A DNA stretch of 64,000 nucleotides from JALYOK01 sp963840785 (GTDB taxonomy: Bacteria > Pseudomonadota > Gammaproteobacteria > Burkholderiales > JALYOK01). Location of the stretch: the NCBI GenBank assembly GCA_963840785.1, contig CAWJAF010000008.1, positions 77,277-141,276 on the forward strand, written 5' to 3'. Position numbers and translations under genes: made by a program. The notes beneath the pieces are model-generated. The model was not told where the DNA came from, made no database searches, and worked only from the letters and a program-made list of their open reading frames with translations. Within the stretch, counting starts at the first letter, position 1. Each line of letters opens with the position of its first letter. This document shows positions 9,347 through 18,626 of this stretch, piece by piece.

Positions 9347-9372
9347 TCGAACCGCCAACATTGAAATCGACA
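9347..9372 (-). promoter_or_regulatory. Candidate ECF42 promoter B
   Basis: On the minus strand: TGTCGA, 17 bases, CGACTAG. It matches promoter A in the -35 hexamer, spacer length and -10 (TTCGAYTAG in both). It lies between the sigma factor gene and operon B, about 37 bp upstream of the first YCII start. Confidence 0.55.
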
Positions 9373-9400
9373 TCAAATTTTGACAACGAAAAAATATTTT

Positions 9401-10672
9401 TTAGTTCACTAATTCCTGTAACCGTCGTTTAAGAAAGCGGCGCTCCGGTTCCTGTTGGGCCAGTTCAAGCGCTCGTAGATAGGATTCTCGGGCGTCCTGG
9501 GTTTGGCCGAGCCGCCGACATAGATCAGCCCGCGCCGAATGCGCTAAGTGATAATCGATTAAATCGCCGCGCGCCAGAATGGCGTCAACGAGTGCAAGCC
9601 CGTTCGCTGGGCCATCGCGAATCGCGATCGCCACCGCACGATTCAGTTCGATCACCGGCGATGGATTTGCTCGCAACAGTAAATCGTAAAGCCCAACAAT
9701 CTGCGCCCAGTCGGTCTGCGCGGCAGTAGGGGCGTTGGCATGCACGGAGGCGATTGCCGCTTGAATCGAGTAAACCCCAAACCGATTTGATGCCAGATAC
9801 CGTCGAACTAGTGTGGAGCCTTCTAGGATTTGCTCGCGATTCCAAAGAGCGCGGTCTTGATCGTCCAGCAAAATTAGATCTCCGTTCGCCGAACTGCGCG
9901 CCAAGCGCCGTGATTCCTGTAACAGCATCAGCGCGAGTAAGCCTAAAACTTCCGCCTCGGGCAACAATTCCGCCAAAAGCCTACCGAGCCGAATTGCTTC
10001 GCCGGACAAATCGTTGCGCGTCAATTCCGCGCCGGACGACGCGGCATAACCTTCGTTGAACACCAGATAAATCACGTGCAATACAGCGTCCAATCGATCC
10101 GGTAGCTCGGCCAATTCCGGCACTTGATAAGGAATGCCCGCGTCGCGAATTTTGGCCTTGGCGCGCACGATGCGCTGCGCCAGCGTGGGCGGGGCGGTGA
10201 GGAACGCGTGAGCAATTTCTTCGGTGGTCAGCCCGCATACTTCGCGCAACGTCAGCGCAACTTGCGCATCGGGCGACAGGGCGGGATGGCAACAGGTAAA
10301 AATGAGACGCAAGCGATCGTCTTGAACGCTCACATCATCCATTTCTTCGACGGGCTCGGCGGCAAAGCGCTCGTCGGCATCATCGGGCAAAGCCTCAAAC
10401 CGACTGCGGCGGCGAATGCCATCAATGGCTTTGAAACGCCCGGTTGAAACCAGCCAAGCACGCGGGTTGTCCGGCACGCCATCACGCGGCCATTGCTCGA
10501 GCGCGGCGCGAAACGCATCTTGCAACGCTTCTTCCGCGACGTCAAAGTCGCCAAGTAGTCGCACCAGCGTTGCGAACACACGACGCGATTCGTCGCGATA
10601 AATCGCTTCGACTTGTTGGCGGGCTTTATTCCCCGCAACGTCCTCGTGCGCGGGGGATTTATTGTCTTCCAT
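9401..10672 (-). CDS. ECF42-type RNA polymerase sigma factor with C-terminal TPR extension
   Basis: 423 aa, much longer than a minimal ECF factor (~190 aa). The first ~170 residues hold sigma-2 (YRDESRRVFATLVRLLGDFDVAEEALQDAF) and sigma-4 (TLREVCGLTTEEIAHAFLTAPPTLAQRIVRAK). The rest is a helical TPR-like extension ending RADLCRRLGQTQDARESYLRALELAQ. This layout and a neighbourhood of YCII/DGPF genes define group ECF42. ECF42 factors have no classical anti-sigma factor; the extension is thought to control activity. Here the targets are probably the two adjacent operons. No TGTCGA element is seen before its own gene. Confidence 0.9.
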   Translation of the reverse strand: MEDNKSPAHEDVAGNKARQQVEAIYRDESRRVFATLVRLLGDFDVAEEALQDAFRAALEQWPRDGVPDNPRAWLVSTGRFKAIDGIRRRSRFEALPDDADERFAAEPVEEMDDVSVQDDRLRLIFTCCHPALSPDAQVALTLREVCGLTTEEIAHAFLTAPPTLAQRIVRAKAKIRDAGIPYQVPELAELPDRLDAVLHVIYLVFNEGYAASSGAELTRNDLSGEAIRLGRLLAELLPEAEVLGLLALMLLQESRRLARSSANGDLILLDDQDRALWNREQILEGSTLVRRYLASNRFGVYSIQAAIASVHANAPTAAQTDWAQIVGLYDLLLRANPSPVIELNRAVAIAIRDGPANGLALVDAILARGDLIDYHLAHSARADLCRRLGQTQDARESYLRALELAQQEPERRFLKRRLQELVN

Positions 10673-10936
10673 GCACTGAATGATGACTTGTTTTGGCTAA
10701 TTCGAATTTATCCCCTACAGCAATGTGCGTCAATCGTACGGGGTCGAAAATGGTCGGTGTGCCAGGAGCCAATCACCATGCGGCCCTCGAAGCATGCTTC
10801 GCCACGAGGCAAGATTGGTGCGGCTTCTGGCGTGGGTGACTCGGAAGTGCATCGCGTGCCGACTTTCCATCTCTAATAAATTGACGAATGATGGAGTAAG
10901 ATCACATCATCGAATTTGACAAATCCGGAGGGCACT

Positions 10937-11728
10937 ATGGGCGAAGCAACGCGGCAACTTAAATCCGTTGGCAATCTATCGCTGCGCGATCGAGTCAGCG
11001 AAGAAGAATGGAACATACGCTGCGATCTCGCGGCCGCCTATCGCCTCGCGGCGCACTATCGCTGGACCGATTTAATCTACACGCATTTTTCAGCGCGCGT
11101 TCCCGGCAGCCATCATTTGCTGATCAATCCCTACGGCTTGATGTTCGACGAAGTCACCGCATCGAGCTTGGTGAAAATCGATGAGGAAGGCAATGTCATC
11201 GAAGACACGACCGGCATGGGCATCAACCGCGCAGGTTTTGTGATTCATGGCGCGGTACATCAAGCGCGGCCGGAAGCCGCCTGTGTCGTGCATACGCACA
11301 CGCGCGCCGGCGTTGCCGTTTCCGCGCAGAAAGAAGGCTTGCTGCCGATCAGCCAGCATGCGTTGCGCATTCACGGCATGATCACGTACCACGATTACGA
11401 AGGCGTCGCCCTTGAGATGGACGAACGCAAACGCATCGCCGCTCACCTAGGCAAAACATCCAAAGCGATGATCATGCGTAACCACGGATTGCTGTCTCTC
11501 GGCGCGACCGTCGGCGAGGCGTTTCATTTTATGTATTACCTCGATACCGCGTGCCAAATTCAAATTGACGCCATGGCCTGCGGCCGCGAAAATTTGCAGA
11601 TGCTCGCGCCGGAAACAGCGGAAAAAGGCTATCTGCAAATGGGCGGGCCGGATGGTTCAAAGCTTGATAAGGAGTGGCCGACCTTGCTGCGCATGCTTGA
11701 TCGCAAGGGTGATGTTTATCGGGTTTGA
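10937..11728 (+). CDS. Class II aldolase/adducin-family protein
   Basis: 263 aa from the ATG at 10937, chosen for the ribosome binding site CGGAGGG just upstream; an earlier ATG at 10916 lacks one. Zn-ligand histidines are visible in VVHTHTRAGVAVS (HTH) and in IMRNHGLLSLG. The family includes fuculose-phosphate and ribulose-phosphate aldolases/epimerases and many uncharacterised enzymes; the substrate cannot be told here. A palindromic repeat follows at once. Confidence 0.85.
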   Translation: MGEATRQLKSVGNLSLRDRVSEEEWNIRCDLAAAYRLAAHYRWTDLIYTHFSARVPGSHHLLINPYGLMFDEVTASSLVKIDEEGNVIEDTTGMGINRAGFVIHGAVHQARPEAACVVHTHTRAGVAVSAQKEGLLPISQHALRIHGMITYHDYEGVALEMDERKRIAAHLGKTSKAMIMRNHGLLSLGATVGEAFHFMYYLDTACQIQIDAMACGRENLQMLAPETAEKGYLQMGGPDGSKLDKEWPTLLRMLDRKGDVYRV

Positions 11729-11730
11729 AA

Positions 11731-11812
11731 GTAGGGTGCGCAACGCGCACGCGGATTGAGCCCTAACATTTGTAATCGGCATGCCAGTCCGCGTGCGCGT
11801 TCCGCACGCTAC
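11731..11812. repeat. Imperfect inverted repeat (long hairpin)
   Basis: Two ~25-base arms, GTAGGGTGCGCAACGCGC... and ...GCGCGTTCCGCACGCTAC, separated by about 32 bases. Such 'GTAGGGTGCGC/GCGCACGCTAC' palindromes are dispersed in many proteobacterial genomes. It could end transcription of the aldolase gene but has no T-run. Confidence 0.65.
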
Positions 11813-12191
11813 CTGCTCGTGGCAACTCTTATCATCGTGGTACTAAAATGTCGCAGCCGTCAATGTTTGCACTTGCGTGCGTCTTTGAGGATCAATAACT
11901 CGCGAAGCAGATCTGGGCGACTTAACGTGTGTGTCTGGTGTGCCATTTGAATATGCCACCTAAAAAGGACCGATAATTAGCGCTGAAACACATATTTTTA
12001 ATAACTTCATCATCACTCGATTATGAAGAAACCAATCGCTTCGAAATGAGCAAAATTGCGATCAACTCTGATATTCAAGTCCATATATAAAACCATGTAA
12101 TGTTTTGAATCCTAATATCTGGCGCAAGCAAACTAGCCCGGAAGAAGCGTAGCGTATTCCGGGAGCATCGTCATCATCCCTCGAAAAAAGC
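11813..12191. other. Intergenic region without a convincing gene
   Basis: About 380 bases, AT-richer than its neighbours, with no supported coding frame. Its end (12126-12170) and the following 12230-12290 carry CCCGGAA/TTCCGGG palindromes of the TAGCCCGGAATAGCTTCGC type, a dispersed repeat also present near 30590. Confidence 0.5.
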
Positions 12192-12671
12192 CTAGTTTAT
12201 TGGAGCTATGGTGCGCTTCTCTATCATTGTTAGCGACATTCCTTGTATCCCGGAATAGCTTCGCAATTCCGGGCTACGACTCGTTAACATTTTCCGGATG
12301 GCGCACATGCGCGCCTGTATAGCGCGGTGGAACATGCTAAAACGGTTCTGTAGGATCACTGCGAGTGGCCAATAAATTAGCCACTGCATCGGAAGTCCCG
12401 AAGGATCGGGCGGAAAGAGCAAAGCTACGATTGCCGTCATGGCAATCGTAGCGGCAATTAATCCAGCGTGCCAAAGCACATTGGAAAATTTTGCTGAAGT
12501 GGAAACCACGATCCATAGCAGGTGCGGTGCAGCGCAGAAGAAGAAACTCCCAAGAAGCACGGCGACAAACATTTCCGTCCCGAATGGCTCTCGTCGCAGA
12601 GCCCTGGCGAAGGTTTCCAGCGTTAATGCAGTAGGTGGAACAAGATACGCAACAACCGCTCGCTGTCTCAT
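12192..12671 (-). CDS. Hypothetical small membrane protein
   Basis: About 159 aa from the ATG at 12671 (the frame is open to 12743). Three hydrophobic segments are visible: MFVAVLLGSFFFCAAPHLLWIVV, LIAATIAMTAIVALLF and LIYWPLAVIL. No family is recognised. The C-terminal ~30 residues overlap a CCGGAATAGCTTCGC-type repeat, so the natural end may differ. Coding status is uncertain. Confidence 0.4.
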   Translation of the reverse strand: MRQRAVVAYLVPPTALTLETFARALRREPFGTEMFVAVLLGSFFFCAAPHLLWIVVSTSAKFSNVLWHAGLIAATIAMTAIVALLFPPDPSGLPMQWLIYWPLAVILQNRFSMFHRAIQARMCAIRKMLTSRSPELRSYSGIQGMSLTMIEKRTIAPIN

Positions 12672-12876
12672 TGCGTCTGACGAGCAATGGAAAAACACAT
12701 CGTTAACGCGAACTATGTAGGAGACGCAATGTTCGAAGCACATGAGAAGATTAGGAAGCGCAGGCCAAAACCCCGCATCCAGCTTGCCTCTCCGGCCATA
12801 TGTCTAACGCGAATTGTTCTCTTCGACCGTCAATCTCGTTATGGTTTACGATAAGCTAACAACATCGGAGATCGTC

Positions 12877-13713
12877 ATGACGCAACCAAACACCATCGCC
12901 TTACCAAGCGGTCGCGCCGTCCCGACTTTGGGTCTGGGCACCTGGCACATGGGCGAGCGAAAAGCTGATCGCGCGCGCGAAATCGCAGCGCTGAAATTGG
13001 GAATCGATTTGGGATTAACGTTGATCGATACCGCCGAGATGTATGGCGACGGCGGTGCGGAAGAAGTAGTGGCCGAGGCCATCGCGGGCGCGCGGGACAA
13101 GGTTTATCTCGTCAGCAAAGTGCTGCCGCATAACGCGTCGCGCAAAGGGACAATAACAGCTTGTGAGCAAAGTTTACGACGGCTGAAGACTGATCGGATC
13201 GATCTTTATCTTTTGCATTGGCGCGGCTCTTATCCGCTGGCTGATACGGTTGCCGCGTTCGAGCGCCTCAAGGCTGACGGCAAGATCGGCGATTGGGGTG
13301 TGAGCAATTTCGATGTCGATGATATGGCCGAACTCAATCGCGTGAGCGATGATTGCGCGGCCAATCAGGTGTTGTATCACCTCGGTTCGCGTGGCATCGA
13401 GTGGCAACTATTGCCCGATAGTCAGCGCGCCGGGATACCGATCATGGCTTATTGCCCCCTCGGCCAGGGCGAGTTGATCGGCCATCCGGCCATCGTGAAA
13501 CTTGCCGGCAAACACGGCGTGGCGCCTGCGGCGATCGCAATCGCGTTTCTGCTGTCGAAGCCTGGTGTGATCGCGATTCCGAAATCGTCGCACGCCGAAC
13601 GCGTTCGAGAATTTGCGGCGGCGCGCGATGTGAAACTCGATGCGCAAGACTTCGAGTTTCTCGATCGCGAATTTCCTGCGCCGAAACGCAAGATGGCGCT
13701 GGATATTGTCTAA
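12877..13713 (+). CDS. Aldo/keto reductase
   Basis: 278 aa from the ATG at 12877 (CGGAG ribosome binding site). NADPH-dependent reductase family with the catalytic tetrad visible: Asp and Tyr in LIDTAEMYGDGG, Lys in LVSKVLP, His in LLHWRG. The cofactor-binding end is present as IAIPKSSHAERVREF. It resembles the bacterial DkgA/YeaE-like branch; the substrate is not predictable. It is monocistronic, followed by a repeat-filled gap. Confidence 0.88.
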   Translation: MTQPNTIALPSGRAVPTLGLGTWHMGERKADRAREIAALKLGIDLGLTLIDTAEMYGDGGAEEVVAEAIAGARDKVYLVSKVLPHNASRKGTITACEQSLRRLKTDRIDLYLLHWRGSYPLADTVAAFERLKADGKIGDWGVSNFDVDDMAELNRVSDDCAANQVLYHLGSRGIEWQLLPDSQRAGIPIMAYCPLGQGELIGHPAIVKLAGKHGVAPAAIAIAFLLSKPGVIAIPKSSHAERVREFAAARDVKLDAQDFEFLDREFPAPKRKMALDIV

Positions 13714-13737
13714 CGTACTTTCTCCGGGAGAACTAAA

Positions 13738-13875
13738 GCAGCTTCGAAGGTTGGGATGGATCCATACATTCTCATCGCATTGCCAGGAGCCGCATGGCGC
13801 TTGCCGCGCAGCAATTCATGGCTTGAGAGCCACTATCCACGGGGTGGCCTAGGACCATGCGCCTCTCCAACCATC
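13738..13875. repeat. Dispersed intergenic repeat (GAGAGCCAGTATCCATG family, divergent copy)
   Basis: Contains catggcttgagagccactatccac, a variant of the consensus ATGGCCTGAGAGCCAGTATCCATG found in several other gaps of this window, with GC-rich palindromic flanks. No coding frame is supported. Confidence 0.5.
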
Positions 13876-13946
13876 CACATTTTAACGCCTCAGGTTTAAC
13901 TTACTTTGCCCGCAGTGCGCCACGCCACGCGGTGTAAAATACGCTC

Positions 13947-14177
13947 ATGGCTAAAACAGAAAAAATCGATACGCCGCCGACCTTCGAGGCGGCATTGGCT
14001 GAGCTCGAAACGCTTGTCGCATCGATGGAGTCGGGCGATTTGTCGTTGGAACAATCGCTTACGTCTTATCAGCGTGGCGCGGCGTTGCTGAAATTTTGCC
14101 AGGCGAAGCTGGTGGATGCGCAGGAGCGGGTAAAAATATTGGAAGCAGGCGAGTTGACGCCGTTCGAGGAAAAGTAA
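13947..14177 (+). CDS. xseB: Exonuclease VII small subunit
   Basis: 76 aa, the usual size. TFEAALAELETLVASMESGDLSLEQSL and YQRGAALLKFCQAKL are the conserved XseB coiled-coil core that binds the large subunit XseA. It heads the xseB-ispA-dxs unit; such order is common in proteobacteria. Confidence 0.93.
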   Translation: MAKTEKIDTPPTFEAALAELETLVASMESGDLSLEQSLTSYQRGAALLKFCQAKLVDAQERVKILEAGELTPFEEK

Positions 14178-14211
14178 CATCGACGCCAATTTTCGCCATT
14201 GGATTCACGGC

Positions 14212-15072
14212 GTGCAGGCGCGCATGGAGGCTTGTCTTGGGCGCGTGTTGCCGGACGCGCATGTGTCGCCCGAGCGTTTGCACCAGGCGATGCGTTACGC
14301 GGTGCTTGGCGGCGGTAAGCGCGTACGACCGTTGCTGGTGTTTGCTGCGGGCGATGTGACGCAGGCCGCGCCGGAGCGGCTGGAAATTATCGCTGCGGCG
14401 CTGGAAATGATTCACGCATATTCGTTGGTGCACGACGATTTGCCGTGCATGGACGACGACACGCTTCGGCGCGGCAAGCCGACGACTCATGTCGAATACG
14501 ATGAAGCCACCGCCCTGTTAGTCGGCGATAGTTTGCAAAGCCTGGCGTTTCAGTTGCTGGCGGAATTTGTCGTCGCCGATCATCCGGCGACGCAACTGAA
14601 AATGGCGGGTGTTCTTGCCCATGCCGCCGGTTCGCGCGGCATGGCGGGCGGGCAGGCAATCGATTTAGCGAGTGTCGACAAAGCACTAAGCTTACCCGAA
14701 CTTGAAATGATGCACATTCACAAAACCGGCGCGCTGATTCGCGCGGCGGTGCAGTTGGGGGCGTTAGCCGGGCAGCCAGTGAGCGAGAAACATTTGAAGG
14801 CGCTGGATCAATACGCAAAATGGATTGGACTTGCGTTCCAAGTGATCGACGACGTACTCGACGCCGAAGGAAATACCGCAACGTTGGGGAAAACCGCCGG
14901 TAAGGACGCAAAAGACAACAAACCGACCTATGTCGGTATAATGGGTATCTCAGGTGCGCGCCAATTCGCGTTTGAACTCAAGGACAAGGCAGAAACGGCC
15001 TTGGCAGAGTTAGGCGGCAGCGCCAACCGTTTAGGTGACATCGGGCGCTATATCGTCGAAAGAAAATTTTAG
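14212..15072 (+). CDS. ispA: Farnesyl diphosphate synthase (polyprenyl synthetase)
   Basis: 286 aa from a GTG; the frame is open back to the xseB stop, and the true start may be a little upstream because an N-terminal helix (NFRHWIHGVQARM) reads well. It condenses IPP with DMAPP/GPP to give farnesyl diphosphate. Both aspartate-rich motifs are present: DDLPCMDDD (first, DDxxxxD form) and DDVLD (second), plus GGGKRVRP near the N-terminus. It is followed after one base by the dxs start. Confidence 0.92.
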   Translation: MQARMEACLGRVLPDAHVSPERLHQAMRYAVLGGGKRVRPLLVFAAGDVTQAAPERLEIIAAALEMIHAYSLVHDDLPCMDDDTLRRGKPTTHVEYDEATALLVGDSLQSLAFQLLAEFVVADHPATQLKMAGVLAHAAGSRGMAGGQAIDLASVDKALSLPELEMMHIHKTGALIRAAVQLGALAGQPVSEKHLKALDQYAKWIGLAFQVIDDVLDAEGNTATLGKTAGKDAKDNKPTYVGIMGISGARQFAFELKDKAETALAELGGSANRLGDIGRYIVERKF

Positions 15073-15073
15073 C

Positions 15074-16958
15074 TTGAGTCAACAATCCCTCCTCGCCGCC
15101 ATTCGTGATCCGGCCGATTTACGTCAGCTTGATCGCAAGCAATTACGCCCGCTCGCGGACGAATTGCGCGCGTTTATTTTGGAATCGGTGGCGAAAACCG
15201 GCGGGCATTTGTCGTCCAATCTTGGCACCGTCGAGCTCACACTGGCACTTCATTACGTGTTCGATACGCCCAGCGATAGGTTGGTGTGGGACGTTGGCCA
15301 TCAAACCTACGCACACAAAATTCTCACCGGCCGCCGCGCGGGCATGGCGAAGCTGCGCATGCGCGATGGCATCGCCGGATTTCCGCGTCGCGATGAAAGT
15401 CCCTACGATACCTTCGGCACCGCGCACTCCAGCACCAGCATCAGCGCCGCGCTTGGCATGGCGATCGCGGCAAAACTTAAGGGCGAAGATCGGCACACAA
15501 TCGCCGTGATCGGCGATGGCGCGATGACGGCGGGCATGGCCTTTGAAGCGTTGAACAACGCCGGCGTACTCGGTGCGAATTTGTTGGTGGTGTTGAACGA
15601 CAACGATATGTCGATCTCGCATCCGGTCGGCGCGTTGCGAAATTATTTGGCGCGACTCATGTCTGGGCCGCTGTATTCCTCGGTGCGCGGTACCGGCGAT
15701 CGTATGTTACGCGGCACACCGACCTTGCACGAATTCGCCAAGCGCTGGGAAGAACACATGAAGGGCATGGTTACGCCCGGCACTTTGTTCGAGGAATTTG
15801 GGTTTAATTACATCGGCCCGATCGATGGTCATGATACGGAAGCCTTGGTCGCGACCTTGGCCAACATTAAGAAGTTGCGTGGGCCGCAGTTTTTGCACGT
15901 CGTGACGAAAAAGGGCAAAGGCTACGCGCGTGCGGAAGAAGATCCGATGCTTTATCACGGCCCGGGGAAATTCGATCCAGCGATTGGTATCGTCTCCAAA
16001 CCATCGACCAAGCCAACCTATTCGCAAATTTTCGGTGATTGGTTGTGTGACATGGCCAAGCTTGACAAGCGCTTGATCGGCATCACGCCGGCGATGCGCG
16101 AAGGTTCGGGCATGGTGAAATTTTCCGAGCAATTTCCGGATCGCTATTTCGATGTCGGAATCGCCGAGCAACATGCTGTAACGTTCGCGGCCGGATTGGC
16201 TTGCGAGGGCATGAAGCCTGTCGTCGCGATTTATTCGACGTTCTTACAGCGTGCTTACGATCAATTGATTCACGATGTCGTGTTGCAAAATTTGCCCGTG
16301 GTATTCGCCATTGACCGCGCTGGTTTAGTGGGTGCCGATGGCCCGACGCACGCCGGTAGTTTCGATTACAGCTTTTTGCGTTGCTTGCCGAATACGACGG
16401 TGATGGCACCTGCCGACGAGAATGAATGCCGGCAAATGTTGTTCACGGCCTTTACTCTTAATTCGCCGAGCGCGGTGCGTTATCCCCGTGGTAGCGGATC
16501 GGGTGTCGCGATTCAAGTCGAAAATGCGCCCGTTGACGATTGGCAAAGGCGAAGTGCGTCGCGATGGCCGGCGTATTGCATTGCTCGCATTCGGCAGCAT
16601 GTTAAAACCTGCGCTCGACGCGGCCGAAGAACTCAACGCGACCGTGGCAAACATGCGTTTCGTCAAGCCGCTCGACGACGAATTGGTGCTCAAGCTGGCG
16701 TTATCCCATGATCTCATCGTCACCATTGAAGAAAATACTATCCAAGGCGGCGCGGGAAGCGCGGTGGTGGAATCGCTGCTTAAACAAAATGTCACCACAA
16801 ACGTTTTGCAACTTGGCTTACCCGATCGATTCATCGAGCATGGCGATCCGGCGGCGATGTTGGCCGAATGTGGCCTCGATAAAGCAGGTATCGTCGCTTC
16901 GGTGACGGAGCGGTTTCGTTTGTTGAACTCTTTCGCCGCACCGTTACTCAAAGCCTAG
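15074..16958 (+). pseudogene. dxs: 1-deoxy-D-xylulose-5-phosphate synthase, interrupted by one frameshift
   Basis: DXS makes the first committed precursor of the MEP isoprenoid pathway from pyruvate and glyceraldehyde-3-phosphate using thiamine diphosphate. Start is taken as TTG at 15074, one base after ispA. The thiamine diphosphate motif (IGDGAMTAGMAFEALNN) and the catalytic Glu (DVGIAEQHAVTFAAG) are intact. Around 16520-16530 the frame shifts by one base near an A-run; the second frame continues RPLTIGKGEVRRDGRRIALL through to a normal C-terminus. The pathway is normally essential, so this is likely a sequence error, not a dead gene. Confidence 0.88.
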
Positions 16959-17000
16959 CCAAATAAATCAATCGCTCAGAGAAAACTCCAGGATAAATTC

Positions 17001-17813
17001 ATGAATAAACGTGATGCCGATTTTGCAATTCCTGACGTACAAAGCTCGCCGGATACACGCCACATCGCCATTGACCGTGTCGGCATTAAAGCGATTCGTC
17101 ATCCGGTAAAAGTCGCGGATCGCGAAGGCGGTGTGCAACATACCATCGCCAATTTCAACATGTATGTGCATTTGCCGCAGGATTTCAAGGGCACGCATAT
17201 GTCGCGTTTCGTTGAGATTTTGAATGGCCACGAGCGCGAGATTTCGGTGGAATCGTTCAGCAGTATGTTGCAAGAGATGGTGAAGCGCCTCGAGGCGGAA
17301 GCCGGGCATGTGGAAATGAGTTTTCCCTATTTCATCAATAAAGCCGCGCCAATTTCCGGCGTGAAGTCGCTGTTGGATTATGAAGTGACGTTTACCGGTG
17401 ACATTAAGGGAAATACGACAGAATTTACGATGAAGATCGTTGTTCCGGTCACGAGCCTATGTCCGTGCTCGAAAAAGATTTCCGACTACGGTGCCCACAA
17501 CCAACGCTCGCATGTCACCATCACGGCGAAAACCAATCAACACGTCTGGATCGAAGAGATCGTTCGAATCGCAGAAGACGAAGCGTCTTGCGAGTTATAT
17601 GGTTTGCTGAAGCGCCCCGACGAAAAGTACGTAACCGAGCGCGCCTACGATAATCCAAAGTTCGTCGAAGATATGGTGCGCGACGTTGCGGCAAGGCTGA
17701 ACGCCGATGACCGAATTGATTGGTACATCGTTGAGTCTGAGAACTTTGAATCTATCCACAACCATTCCGCCTACGCGTTAATCGAGCGCGATAAGCGCAC
17801 CGCTAAGAAGTAA
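17001..17813 (+). CDS. folE2: GTP cyclohydrolase FolE2 (type IB)
   Basis: 270 aa. Converts GTP to dihydroneopterin triphosphate at the start of folate (and queuosine) synthesis; FolE2 is the metal-flexible alternative to FolE. Typical segments are VTSLCPCSKKISDYGAHNQRS with the metal-binding cysteine, and VESENFESIHNHSAYA with the catalytic/metal region. It follows dxs by about 40 bases, an arrangement common in Betaproteobacteria. Confidence 0.92.
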   Translation: MNKRDADFAIPDVQSSPDTRHIAIDRVGIKAIRHPVKVADREGGVQHTIANFNMYVHLPQDFKGTHMSRFVEILNGHEREISVESFSSMLQEMVKRLEAEAGHVEMSFPYFINKAAPISGVKSLLDYEVTFTGDIKGNTTEFTMKIVVPVTSLCPCSKKISDYGAHNQRSHVTITAKTNQHVWIEEIVRIAEDEASCELYGLLKRPDEKYVTERAYDNPKFVEDMVRDVAARLNADDRIDWYIVESENFESIHNHSAYALIERDKRTAKK

Positions 17814-17819
17814 ATACTG

Positions 17820-17872
17820 ATGCCTGAAGAAGCCCGTGGATATTGGCCCTCAGGCCATTAGTTCTAAGGGTA
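17820..17872. repeat. Dispersed intergenic repeat copy
   Basis: On the minus strand it reads ATGGCCTGAGGGCCAATATCCACGGGC, close to the window's recurring consensus ATGGCCTGAGAGCCAGTATCCATGCGC. It lies between convergent folE2 and the aspartic protease gene. Confidence 0.5.
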
Positions 17873-17915
17873 AATCGCCCGGGACGCCGCGCAATCAGGG
17901 CGTTTGTTGGTCGGC

Positions 17916-18566
17916 CTAGAAACTTTTAGTTAACGTTAGCGTTGACCCGGAACGTTTCATTTCTAGACGATTCAGAAAACTCATGCCGAGCAGGGTAACG
18001 TCCATTCCGCTGCCGTCGATCACCGCCGCCTCGACTTGATGTAGCGTGACATCACCAATCCTCACGGTATCTAACTTGATTTGGTAGTACGCGACTTGCC
18101 CATTCGCCGTGCTGCTGATGCCGCGGCGCGCGTTAACAAAAGAAATCCCGAGTCGTTTAGCTTCAGCCTTGCTCATTGCAATGGTCGTTGCGCCGGTATC
18201 GACTAGAAACGTGGTCGTTGCGCCATTCATTTGACCGGTGGTAACAAAATGACCCTGACTGTCCGCAGTAAGAACAATTTTCGGCCGTTCGCTTGTCGGC
18301 CCGGCAGATGCAATGGACTGACCCAGTTGCAGTTTTTCACGCTTACCGTTAATTTCAACGACCGCGCCTTCGGAATTCGCTTCGAGTAGTTTGACGCCAT
18401 TAATTTTTTGCCCAACGCTAATCATCCGGGCTGGTGCCTTATCAATTTCCAGCATCGCTTTGCCAGAGAAAAGGCCAACAACGTTCACGTCCGTCGCGCT
18501 GGCAATAGCTGAAAGCGCCAGCGCTAAGAAGCTAAATGTGATTCGTGTTCGGTTGATTTTGGCCAT
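17916..18566 (-). CDS. Retroviral-type aspartic protease (clan AA), exported
   Basis: 216 aa from the ATG at 18566. Signal peptide ITFSFLALALSAIASA. The N-terminal half (GKAMLEI...VGQKINGVKLLEAN) looks like a small beta domain; the C-terminal ~115 residues hold a single-domain aspartic protease with active-site LVDTGATTIAMS and a distal hydrophobic-Gly motif in LLGMSFLNRLEM. Such proteins act as dimers. Substrate unknown. Confidence 0.85.
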   Translation of the reverse strand: MAKINRTRITFSFLALALSAIASATDVNVVGLFSGKAMLEIDKAPARMISVGQKINGVKLLEANSEGAVVEINGKREKLQLGQSIASAGPTSERPKIVLTADSQGHFVTTGQMNGATTTFLVDTGATTIAMSKAEAKRLGISFVNARRGISSTANGQVAYYQIKLDTVRIGDVTLHQVEAAVIDGSGMDVTLLGMSFLNRLEMKRSGSTLTLTKSF

Positions 18567-18626
18567 GCACAAGCATAGCACCGCCCCGCGTGCTGACAAG
18601 GATTGTCGTCAGCGCACGCGCGGGGA

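Noticed and set aside
9401..10672. Anti-sigma factor near the ECF gene
   Set aside because: No membrane or zinc-binding anti-sigma-like protein adjoins it, consistent with ECF42 factors that use a C-terminal extension.
16500..16540. Programmed frameshift in dxs
   Set aside because: No slippery heptamer with downstream stem is evident, and many unrelated genes in the window have similar one-base breaks; sequence error explains it better.
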